This document shows positions 1 to 6,025 of a DNA stretch of 8,717 nt, in pieces. A model generated the notes under the pieces. It was not told the origin of the DNA. It saw only the letters and a program-made list of their open reading frames with translations, and did not search any database. This DNA comes from Betaproteobacteria bacterium (GTDB lineage Bacteria; Pseudomonadota; Gammaproteobacteria; Burkholderiales; Rhodocyclaceae). The DNA is taken from NCBI GenBank assembly GCA_028868235.1, contig JAGWUW010000084.1:1-8717 (forward strand). Reading direction: 5' to 3'. The stretch's first letter is position 1; every line of letters starts with the position of its first letter. The position numbers and the translations under genes are program-made.

Positions 1-693
1 GCTGGCGATGGCGAAACCGAACCATTGCAGGGCATAACTGCGATGGCGTTCGATGCGTTCGTCAGGGCGCGGCCATTCGCGGTCGAATCCAGCCGGGGCC
101 TGCGGATCGAGTTGGATTACGATACCGAGTAGCCGACCGGGTACCAGTCCACGGAAGCGTTCTAGGTCGAGGTTCTGCCAAACCGGTTCCCAGCCGCTGA
201 CCGGTTGCTCGGCGAGGTTGAAGAAGCGTTCCGGTGGCAGTACGGCGATGCCAGTCAATTCGATGTCGCCGGCCGGCACGGGAGCTGCCGGTTGTTCATG
301 GTGGTTTGCTGGGGCTGGCAGCCAGCCCCGGTTGATCAGCACATAACGGTCGCCGTCAGCCAGGTGCAGCGGGGTCAGCACGTGATATCCGGCCACACCC
401 TGCTTCAGACGGTTGTCGATCAGAACCTGATGGTCGGCATCGTAGGTGCCGCGCAGGATTACATGCCGGTAGCGCAGGCTGTCGGCCGCCGGTGAATCTG
501 CCGGCAACGGAACGGGGGGGGCCAGGCCACGCCGGTCGAACTCTGCCTGTAGGACTTGCTTGGCCTCCGCCTTGTTCCATTGCCACATGCCAAGAGAAAT
601 GAAGGCCGGCAGCAGCATGGCGAGCAGCAGACCGCCGAATAACGCAACGCGACAACGCGAACCGCTGCTCTGACTTGCAGTCGAAACAGGCAC
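1..693 (-). CDS. surf1: SURF1 family cytochrome oxidase biogenesis protein (C-terminus cut by window edge)
   Basis: This inner-membrane protein helps insert heme a into subunit I of aa3-type oxidases. The reading frame is open from about 771 down to base 1, and 231 residues are visible from the chosen start. It has a membrane segment near residues 15-33, followed by LGMWQWNKAEAK (34-45), which matches the family LGxWQ..R/K signature. Next come DNRLKQGVAGYHVLTPL (93-109), INRGW (120-124) and, at the window edge, ERHRSYALQWFG (215-226). That last motif begins the second membrane helix, so only about 10-30 residues should be missing. I chose the GTG at 693-691 because AAGGA lies 12 nt upstream and the N-terminus is then short. 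An in-frame ATG at 732-730 is possible but has no ribosome site and would overlap the start of the divergent gene. The gene follows coxC on the same strand, separated by an oppositely oriented small gene. Identification is firm; the start is not. Confidence 0.93.
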   Translation of the reverse strand, partial: MPVSTASQSSGSRCRVALFGGLLLAMLLPAFISLGMWQWNKAEAKQVLQAEFDRRGLAPPVPLPADSPAADSLRYRHVILRGTYDADHQVLIDNRLKQGVAGYHVLTPLHLADGDRYVLINRGWLPAPANHHEQPAAPVPAGDIELTGIAVLPPERFFNLAEQPVSGWEPVWQNLDLERFRGLVPGRLLGIVIQLDPQAPAGFDREWPRPDERIERHRSYALQWFGFAIAS

Positions 694-704
694 CGGTGCA
701 TACT
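675..704 (+). promoter_or_regulatory. candidate promoter for the DUF2909 gene
   Basis: TTGCAG (675-680) and CATACT (699-704) are separated by 18 nt. They match the sigma-70 consensus at 3 of 6 and 4 of 6 positions. Transcription would start near 711, about 20 nt before the ATG at 731. The site lies inside the 5' end of the oppositely oriented SURF1 gene. A local promoter is expected here because nothing upstream on the + strand could transcribe the small gene, but the match is weak. Confidence 0.25.
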
Positions 705-730
705 GTCCTTGCGCATTGCTGGAGCTATCC

Positions 731-931
731 ATGATCAAGGTGCTGGTCGTTGTGCTGTTGTTCGGCATCATCTACAGCCTATTTTCCGGGCTTTACTGGC
801 TCTACCGCGAGCGCGGCTCCGGGGAGCGGGCGGTACGCATGCTGACTTGGCGCATTGGTTTGTCCATCGGTCTTTTCCTCCTTTTGTTGCTGGCTTTCCG
901 TAGCGGCATGATTACCGGTTACAACCAGTAA
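731..931 (+). CDS. DUF2909 family twin transmembrane protein
   Basis: This 66-residue protein is mostly two hydrophobic helices, at about residues 2-24 and 41-58. They are joined by a short basic loop containing YRERGSGERAVRMLTWR (25-41). This layout and loop match the DUF2909 'twin transmembrane' proteins found beside cytochrome oxidase genes in betaproteobacteria. Their function is not established; a role in oxidase assembly or stability is inferred only from location. I start at the ATG at 731 because GGAG (721-724) lies six bases upstream. A TTG at 716 would add five residues but lose that ribosome site. The gene is opposite in strand to coxC and SURF1. Its last 13 bases overlap the coxC 3' end, leaving no room for a terminator between them. 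Confidence 0.85.
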   Translation: MIKVLVVVLLFGIIYSLFSGLYWLYRERGSGERAVRMLTWRIGLSIGLFLLLLLAFRSGMITGYNQ

Positions 932-1791
932 ACGAACACGAAAAGCAGTAACCACACGACATCGACGAAGTGCCAGTACCAGGCCACGCCCTCAAAAGCG
1001 AAATGGCGCTCGGGGGTGAAGTCGCCTTTCAGGCAACGCACCAGAATGACTAGCAGCATCACCGTGCCAAGCGTGACATGGAAGCCGTGGAAGCCAGTCA
1101 GCATGAAAAAGGTTGCACCGTAGGCGCCGGCGCCCATGGTCAGCCCAAGTTCCGTATAGGCATGGTGGTATTCCCAGGCCTGTAGGGTCAGGAAGCAGCA
1201 GCCTAACAGGACGGTAGCGGCCAGACCGAGATTGAGCTGGGCGCGCCGGCCTTTCAGCAGCCCCCAGTGTGCCCAGGTGACGGTGGCGCCGGAGCTGAGC
1301 AGCAGGGCTGTATTGATTGCTGGAATGCCCCATGCGCCCATCGGTGTGAAATTCGGCCCTTTTGGTCCGCTGGTCGGCCAACTGCCGGTGAAATCCGGCC
1401 ACAATGAATAGCCGTGATGCTCAACCATGCTGCTCAGATCTGGTACAGACAGCACGCGAATATAGAACAGCGCGCCGAAAAAGGCGGCAAAGAACATGAC
1501 CTCGGTAGCGATGAACCAGACCATTCCATAGCGGAAGGAGCGATCCTCCCAGTCATTGTAGGCGCCACTGCGCGATTCGCCGATGACGCGACCGAACCAG
1601 CCGAAAAGGACCGTGCAAATGATGCCGAAGCCGGCCAGCATCACCCATTTGCCGGCCGGTAAGGCATTGAGGTTGAGAAGGAAGCCGAGGGCCAGCGTCA
1701 GCATGCCGCAGGAGAGGATGAAGGGGTAGAGGCTGGGCGAGGGCACGAAGTAATGGCCATGCACGGCCGGGTGGGCAGACGGTGTGCTCAT
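919..1791 (-). CDS. coxC: cytochrome c oxidase subunit III
   Basis: Subunit III is a 290-residue, seven-helix inner-membrane protein of the aa3/caa3 oxidase. It carries no redox centre and stabilises subunit I and proton uptake through the D channel. Family features are FIATEVMFF (93-101) with the conserved membrane glutamate E97, WEYHHAY (206-212), GFHGFHVTLGT (233-243) and the C-terminal HFVDVVWL (274-281) ending in FVFVYWL. Helices lie at about 22-44, 50-70, 88-112, 156-176, 188-208, 226-250 and 266-288. Length is normal for the family. The ATG overlaps the ctaG stop as ATGA, and GGAGGAAAA immediately upstream is a strong ribosome site, so translational coupling is likely. The betaproteobacterial DUF2970 gene often found between ctaG and coxC is absent here. 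The 3' end overlaps the convergent DUF2909 gene by 13 bp. Confidence 0.98.
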   Translation of the reverse strand: MSTPSAHPAVHGHYFVPSPSLYPFILSCGMLTLALGFLLNLNALPAGKWVMLAGFGIICTVLFGWFGRVIGESRSGAYNDWEDRSFRYGMVWFIATEVMFFAAFFGALFYIRVLSVPDLSSMVEHHGYSLWPDFTGSWPTSGPKGPNFTPMGAWGIPAINTALLLSSGATVTWAHWGLLKGRRAQLNLGLAATVLLGCCFLTLQAWEYHHAYTELGLTMGAGAYGATFFMLTGFHGFHVTLGTVMLLVILVRCLKGDFTPERHFAFEGVAWYWHFVDVVWLLLFVFVYWL

Positions 1792-2393
1792 TTTTCCTCC
1801 CGTTGGCTGGTCAGCGTCTGGCGCTGGTCGTCGATACTGAAGAAAGCGTAGGACAGCGTTATCTGCGCGATATTGGCGTTGATTTCTGGCTTGATGATGA
1901 AGGCGAGCGGCATTTCACGTGCTTCGCCCGGGGCCAGCGTTTGATGCTGGAAACAGAAGCATTCAATTTTTTCGAAGTGTTGCGCCGCCTGGCCGGGTGA
2001 AACGCTGGGCACCGCTTGAGCGGTGACTGTTTTATCCGACAGGTTGCGGACCAGATAGCTGACCTGTTGCATTTCGCCGGGGTGCAGCTCGACGCTGGTC
2101 TGCAGCGGGCGCATGTCCCAGGGCAGGCCGGGCATCACCGTACCGGTGAATTCGACGCGCACCAATCGGTTGAGATCGACAGCGGGGCGCGGCTGGGCAG
2201 GCATGGCGACAGATGACGACAAGCCGCCAGCGGCAAATCCGCCGGCAGTCCGGCCGTTTAAGCCGGTAGCCCGGCACAGCACATCGTAGATCGGTACCAG
2301 CGCAAAAGCGAAGGCAAAGCCGCAAGCTACCATCAGGAGTAGCCGACGTATCAGGCGGCTGTTGTTCGGAGGGCGGAGGCTGACCTGTGCCAT
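1788..2393 (-). CDS. ctaG: cytochrome c oxidase assembly protein CtaG (Cox11 family)
   Basis: CtaG/Cox11 is a membrane-anchored periplasmic copper chaperone that delivers CuB to subunit I. The 201-residue product has one N-terminal membrane helix (about 17-36) followed by YDVLCRATGLNG (36-47), whose C40 is the conserved anchor-proximal cysteine. A beta-rich domain follows, containing AQAVPSVSPGQAAQHF (125-140) and the copper-binding ECFCF (144-148; C145 and C147). After it come QTLAPGE and the terminal SYAFF strand (181-185). Length is typical. One departure: the usual acidic 'DP' after the CFCF hairpin reads KP here (K168-P169). The start ATG lies 13 bp after the small assembly gene and has no clear Shine-Dalgarno, suggesting coupled translation. 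The stop overlaps the coxC start by 4 bp. Confidence 0.97.
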   Translation of the reverse strand: MAQVSLRPPNNSRLIRRLLLMVACGFAFAFALVPIYDVLCRATGLNGRTAGGFAAGGLSSSVAMPAQPRPAVDLNRLVRVEFTGTVMPGLPWDMRPLQTSVELHPGEMQQVSYLVRNLSDKTVTAQAVPSVSPGQAAQHFEKIECFCFQHQTLAPGEAREMPLAFIIKPEINANIAQITLSYAFFSIDDQRQTLTSQREEK

Positions 2394-2406
2394 GGTGCCG
2401 ATAGCG

Positions 2407-2529
2407 TCAGCGCTTCAGGAAAAATCCGGCGATGTAGAGCAACAGCACGGCGCCGCCAATCAACCAGGCCAGTCGCTTCGATCTGCTGCGCCGACGGGCC
2501 AGGTCTTCCGGGGAAAAGGCGTTTTCCAT
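2407..2529 (-). CDS. cytochrome oxidase small assembly protein (40 aa)
   Basis: This short gene lies between coxA and ctaG. It encodes MENAFSPEDLARRRSRSKRL followed by a single hydrophobic helix (about 21-37, with GGAVLLLYIAGFF) and a terminal KR, 40 residues in all. The cluster of basic residues (R12-R14, R16, K18, R19) before the helix predicts an N-in topology. Betaproteobacterial clusters often carry a one-helix protein of this size at this exact place, annotated as cytochrome oxidase small assembly protein. The match rests on position, size and topology, because so short a sequence gives little else. It starts 9 bp after the coxA stop and ends 13 bp before ctaG, filling the gap on the same strand. 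No strong ribosome site is visible, so translation probably depends on coxA coupling. Confidence 0.8.
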   Translation of the reverse strand: MENAFSPEDLARRRSRSKRLAWLIGGAVLLLYIAGFFLKR

Positions 2530-2538
2530 GGCTGTTTA

Positions 2539-4134
2539 TCAACGGATGACGGGGGGTATTTCCCAGCTGTGGTGAGGAGGAGGCGAAGACAACTCCCATT
2601 CCAGGCCCTCGGCTCCCTCCCAGACGCGTGCTTCGACCTTGGTGCCGCCACGCACGCAGCACCAGATGTTGTAGGCGAAGATCAGTTGTGAAAAACCGAG
2701 GATGAAGGCGCCTATCGTCGAGATCGCGTTGAACTCGGCAAATTGCAGCGCATAGTCCGGTATGCGTCGCGGCATGCCGGCCAGGCCGAGAAAGAATTGC
2801 GGAATGAAGGTCAGGTTAAAGGCAATGACCGTCAGCCAGAAGTGCAACTTACCCAGCTTTTCGCTGTACATGTGGCCGGTCCACTTGGGTAGCCAATAAT
2901 AAACGCCCGTAATCACCCCCATGATGCCGCCAGCAAATAGGGCATAGTGGAAGTGGGCAACGACGAAGTAACTGTGGTGGTACTGGGCATCCGCAGCTAC
3001 GTCGGCAAGCACCAGACCGGTCAGGCCGGCGATACCGAAGAGCACGATGAAGCCGATGGCAAATAGCATTGGCGTCTCGAATGTCATCGCCCCGCGCCAC
3101 ATGGTGGCGATCCAGCAGAAGAACAACACAGCGAGCGGAATCGAGATCGACATGGTGCTGAACATGAAATAGACCAGCGCCGGGATCGGCATGCCGGAAG
3201 TGAAAATGTGATGCGCCCAAACCACAACGGAGAGGACGCCGATGGCGATGAAGCTATACACCTGCGCTGTATAGCCGTAGGTTGGCTTACGCGAAAAAGT
3301 GGACAGCACATGCGGCATCAGCCCCCACACCGGCAGCAGCAGGATATAGACCTCCGGATGGCCGAAGAACCAGAACAGGTGTTGGAAGAGGATGGGATCG
3401 CCACCGCCTGCGGCGTTGAAGAAGTGTGTGCCGAAGTGGCGGTCGGTGAGCAGCATTGTGACCGCCCCGGCCAGCACCGGCAGCGTGGCGATGAGCAGGA
3501 AAGCCGTGATCAGCCAGCCCCAGGCGAAGAGCGGTAGCTTCATCATGGTCATGCCCGGCGCCCGCATGTTGAAAATGGTGACGATAATGTTGATCGACCC
3601 CATGATCGACGAGATGCCGAGGATGTGCACGGCGAGGATGGCGAAATCGACGCCCATGCCGCCCTGTACCGAGAGCGGCGCGTAGAAAGTCCAGCCAGTG
3701 GCGATGGCACCGTCGCCGATGCCGAACAGAGCCAGCGTAAAGGGCATGGTCAGCAGGATGGCTGCTGGCGGTAGCAGCCAGAACCCCCAGTTGTTGAGTC
3801 GCGGCAGGGCCATATCCGGGGCACCGATCATCAGCGGGATCATCCAGTTGGCGAAACCAGTGGCGGCCGGCATCAGTGCCGCGAAGATCATAACTAGGGC
3901 GTGCACGCCGATCAGCTGGTTGAAGAATTCAGGTTTCATCAGTTGCAGGCCGGGCTGGAAGAGTTCGGCTCGCACTGCCAGGATCATCAGACCACCGACG
4001 AAAAACATCATCAGTGCGAAAGTCAGGTACATCGTGCCGATGTCCTTGTGATTGGTCGTCGTTAGCCAGCGCATCAGACCGCCGGGATAGTGTTCGTCAT
4101 GCGGGTTGCCGGGGTGGGCGATGGCTGTGCTCAT
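2539..4134 (-). CDS. coxA: cytochrome c oxidase subunit I (aa3/caa3 type) with altered K-channel residues
   Basis: This is the catalytic 12-helix subunit, 531 residues, reducing O2 to water at the heme a3-CuB site. Visible ligands are H78 and H396 (heme a), H394 (heme a3) and H259, H308 and H309 (CuB). Y263 in GHPEVY is the cross-linking tyrosine. Heme-propionate residues W148 and R456/R457 are present. D-channel residues D107 (GAPDM), N96, N114/N115, Y36, S175/S176 and E261 are all there, which places it in the A1 class. Odd points: the helix VIII motif normally reading PTGxKxF is PLAVLFF (333-339), so the K-channel lysine is L337 and the threonine is L334. The helix VI serine is P274. The Mg-site HD pair is H386-H387. 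The start ATG overlaps the coxB stop as ATGA. Identity is certain; the mechanistic meaning of the changes is inference. Confidence 0.98.
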   Translation of the reverse strand: MSTAIAHPGNPHDEHYPGGLMRWLTTTNHKDIGTMYLTFALMMFFVGGLMILAVRAELFQPGLQLMKPEFFNQLIGVHALVMIFAALMPAATGFANWMIPLMIGAPDMALPRLNNWGFWLLPPAAILLTMPFTLALFGIGDGAIATGWTFYAPLSVQGGMGVDFAILAVHILGISSIMGSINIIVTIFNMRAPGMTMMKLPLFAWGWLITAFLLIATLPVLAGAVTMLLTDRHFGTHFFNAAGGGDPILFQHLFWFFGHPEVYILLLPVWGLMPHVLSTFSRKPTYGYTAQVYSFIAIGVLSVVVWAHHIFTSGMPIPALVYFMFSTMSISIPLAVLFFCWIATMWRGAMTFETPMLFAIGFIVLFGIAGLTGLVLADVAADAQYHHSYFVVAHFHYALFAGGIMGVITGVYYWLPKWTGHMYSEKLGKLHFWLTVIAFNLTFIPQFFLGLAGMPRRIPDYALQFAEFNAISTIGAFILGFSQLIFAYNIWCCVRGGTKVEARVWEGAEGLEWELSSPPPHHSWEIPPVIR

Positions 4135-5360
4135 GGCTTGCTTCCCTCCTGGCGCAGGGCCTTGATCTGGGCGGGCTGGATCATGTCGCCGCGTTGGTTG
4201 CCGAAGCTGTTCCGCTCGAAGGTGATCACAGCGGCCAGATCGGTATCGGACAGCGTGTTGCGGAAGGCCTGCATCGGTGTTCCCGGCTTGCCGTTCATGA
4301 CCCGGTCGACATGGGTGTCGGTCACGACCTTACCTTCTGCAGAAAGCAACGGCGTATTGACCACCTTGCTACCGGCCAGCGCCGGGAAGGTCGGCGGTAG
4401 TCCCTGGCCTTCTGGCTGATGGCACATGGCGCACTGTTTTTCATAGACCGCTTTGCCGGCAGCCATCAGCTCGTCCTTACTCCAGGTCCGGTCGGCGCTA
4501 CTCGCCGCTGAGGCGATCTTGGCTTTCTGGGTATCCTGCCAAGCGATGAATTCCTCTTCTGGCACCGCATGCACCACCACTGGCATGAAGCCGTGTTCCT
4601 TGCCGCATAGCTCGGCACACTGGCCGCGATAGATGCCGGGCTTATCGATCTTCACCCAGGTTTCGCGTAGAAAGCCGGGAACGGCATCACGTTTGACGCC
4701 GAACTGCGGGACCCACCAGGTATGGATAACGTCGGTCGAGGTGAGCAGCACGCGCACCTTCTTGCCTACCGGAAGTACTACCGGGTTGTCCACTTCAAGC
4801 AGGTAATGCTCGCCCTTGGCTTCGGCGTTGTTAATCTGATCGCGTGGGGTGGCAAGGGTACTGATGAACTTGATGCCGGATTCCGGGTACTCGTACTGCC
4901 ATTTCCACTGCATGCCGGTTACCTTGAGCACCATGTCCGCCTTGGTCTTGGTGTCCTCCATCACGACGATGGCCTTGACCGCCGGGATCCCCATCAGGAT
5001 GAAATCGATGAAGAGCAGGATAGCGAAAGGGAGCAGCACCCAGAACCACTGCAATCGGTTGCTCGGCGCACTGAAGGTTGCCGCTTCATAGCCGGGACGT
5101 TTGCGGTGACGGATCATCGAGTAGATCATGATGGCGAACACCACCACGAACAGGATCGTGATGATCAACATGAACTCGTTGTGAATCGCCAGCGTTTCGC
5201 GGGCGATGGGTGTTACCGGTTCGGGGAAATTGAAATTGAAGGAGGCGGATGCCTCGTGGGCAATCAGCGTGCTGGCAGCAGGCAGCAGAAACGCCCAAGA
5301 TCGCATTTGGCGGGCCGTTGACACAGCCGCAGGGCGTCTTGCAGGCACACGGATAATCAT
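4131..5360 (-). CDS. coxB: cytochrome c oxidase subunit II fused to a C-terminal cytochrome c domain
   Basis: Subunit II (409 residues) takes electrons from cytochrome c and passes them through CuA to heme a. A signal peptide covers about residues 1-39 (cut after HEASA), followed by two membrane helices at about 62-84 and 105-127. The CuA domain shows DVIHTWW (H213) and QCAELCGKEHGFMP, giving C248, E250, C252, H256 and M259. After a linker near 275-300, a monoheme cytochrome c domain has CAMCH (310-314) with M363 in GTPMQAF as the likely axial ligand, which makes this a caa3-type enzyme. The position of the K-channel entrance glutamate (E101 in Rhodobacter) reads Q104 (NRLQWFW). This is the first gene of the leftward operon. 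AAGGGGAGGG upstream is a strong ribosome site that supports the start. Confidence 0.98.
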   Translation of the reverse strand: MIIRVPARRPAAVSTARQMRSWAFLLPAASTLIAHEASASFNFNFPEPVTPIARETLAIHNEFMLIITILFVVVFAIMIYSMIRHRKRPGYEAATFSAPSNRLQWFWVLLPFAILLFIDFILMGIPAVKAIVVMEDTKTKADMVLKVTGMQWKWQYEYPESGIKFISTLATPRDQINNAEAKGEHYLLEVDNPVVLPVGKKVRVLLTSTDVIHTWWVPQFGVKRDAVPGFLRETWVKIDKPGIYRGQCAELCGKEHGFMPVVVHAVPEEEFIAWQDTQKAKIASAASSADRTWSKDELMAAGKAVYEKQCAMCHQPEGQGLPPTFPALAGSKVVNTPLLSAEGKVVTDTHVDRVMNGKPGTPMQAFRNTLSDTDLAAVITFERNSFGNQRGDMIQPAQIKALRQEGSKP

Positions 5361-5366
5361 CCTGTT

Positions 5367-5376
5367 CCCTCCCCTT
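5367..5376 (-). promoter_or_regulatory. strong ribosome binding site of coxB
   Basis: On the minus strand AAGGGGAGGG ends six bases before the coxB ATG (5360-5358). It is one of only two strong Shine-Dalgarno sites in the operon; the other precedes coxC. The genes between rely on overlap or very short spacing. Confidence 0.7.
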
Positions 5377-5403
5377 GTGAGAAGCCTGACAGACGATCAG
5401 AAT
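5375..5403 (+). promoter_or_regulatory. candidate promoter for the SCO gene
   Basis: TTGTGA (5375-5380) and CAGAAT (5398-5403) are separated by 17 nt. Each matches the sigma-70 consensus at 4 of 6 positions. The start point would be near 5410, leaving a leader of about 25 nt. The -35 element overlaps the edge of the coxB ribosome site on the other strand. Confidence 0.3.
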
Positions 5404-5404
5404 G

Positions 5405-5423
5405 GACTTCATTCCGGAAGTTC
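5405..5423. promoter_or_regulatory. imperfect dyad between divergent coxB and SCO genes
   Basis: GACTTC (5405-5410) and GAAGTTC (5417-5423) form an imperfect inverted repeat around ATTCCG, and the 8-base palindrome TTCCGGAA (5412-5419) overlaps the right arm. It lies between the two candidate start sites, where an operator could act on both. I recognise no known regulator box, and a dyad this short can arise by chance. Confidence 0.2.
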
Positions 5424-5449
5424 AATAAAAATTCATGCGTCGTCGTCAA
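5422..5449 (-). promoter_or_regulatory. candidate promoter for the coxB operon
   Basis: On the minus strand TTGACG (5449-5444, 5 of 6 consensus matches) is followed after 16 nt by TATTGA (5427-5422, 3 of 6). This predicts a start near 5415 and a leader of about 55 nt. The -35 box lies inside the first codons of the divergent SCO gene. The -10 match is poor. Confidence 0.25.
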
Positions 5450-6025
5450 ATTTTTGCCTTGTCGCTCATGCCCGCTCTGCTCTCAGCGTGCAAGCAAGGG
5501 GGGCCGCCAGCTTTTAGGGCTACTGACCTGACCGGGGCGAGCTTCGGCCGCGATTTCGCGCTTGACGATATCGCGGGTCATCGTCGCGCGTTGGCCGATT
5601 TTCGCGGCAAGGTGGTTATCCTCTTCTTCGGATATGCGTCCTGCCCTGACGTCTGTCCGACCACACTGAGCCGGTTGGCCGAGGTGATGAAACTACTTGG
5701 GCCGAAGGCCGGCCAAGTGCAGGTAGTGTTCGTAACGGTTGATCCAGAACGCGACACGGCGGACCGCCTGCGCGACTTTGTTCCCTGGTTCCACCCGGAT
5801 TTCCTGCCCCTGCGCGGTACCCCCGAAGAAACCCGGAAACTACTCGCCGAGTTCCGCGCCACCGCCATCAAGCGCCCGGTAGAAGGCAGCATGGGGTACG
5901 TGATCGACCACAGTGCCGCTTGCTACGTTTTCGATCCGACCGGGCGTCTGCGCCTTTACGTCAGGGATGAGCAGAGTGCGGCAGACATTGCGGCTGATGT
6001 GAAGTTGTTGCTGGGTACGACCTGA
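5435..6025 (+). CDS. SCO1/SenC family copper chaperone lipoprotein
   Basis: SCO proteins are thioredoxin-fold, membrane-anchored proteins that deliver copper to, or reduce the cysteines of, the CuA site of subunit II. The 196-residue product begins MRRRQIFALSLMPALLSAC, a lipoprotein signal with C19 as the lipidated residue, so it should be anchored on the periplasmic face. The fold follows: FRGKVVILFFGYASCPDVCP (56-75) with the copper-binding pair C70/C74, VFVTVDPERDT (98-108), and H159 in VIDHSAACYVFDPTG as the third ligand. Length is typical. It is transcribed divergently from coxB, its expected client. The nearest purine-rich site, GGAAG (5416-5420), lies 14 nt before the ATG, which is too far to be ideal; the lipoprotein signal nevertheless supports this start. 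Its TGA abuts the stop of the next, convergent gene. Confidence 0.95.
   Translation: MRRRQIFALSLMPALLSACKQGGPPAFRATDLTGASFGRDFALDDIAGHRRALADFRGKVVILFFGYASCPDVCPTTLSRLAEVMKLLGPKAGQVQVVFVTVDPERDTADRLRDFVPWFHPDFLPLRGTPEETRKLLAEFRATAIKRPVEGSMGYVIDHSAACYVFDPTGRLRLYVRDEQSAADIAADVKLLLGTT

Noticed and set aside
459..716. Minus-strand ATG frames within the SURF1 region as separate small genes
   Set aside because: The third minus-strand frame carries unmistakable SURF1 motifs throughout; these are out-of-frame shadows.
2362..2691. 109-codon + strand frame across ctaG, the small assembly gene and coxA
   Set aside because: It is antisense to three well-supported genes, with no ribosome site or recognisable product.
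2539..4134. Subunit I as a decaying pseudogene or a nitric oxide reductase because of its missing K-channel residues
   Set aside because: The full-length frame, all heme and CuB ligands, the cross-link tyrosine and the D-channel residues are kept, and CuA-bearing coxB plus coxC accompany it, so it is a functional-looking A-type oxygen reductase.
4722..5321. 199-codon open frame on the + strand opposite coxB
   Set aside because: It lies wholly antisense to a certain gene, its product is His/Asp/Arg-rich low-complexity sequence with no motif, and such shadow frames are common in GC-rich DNA.
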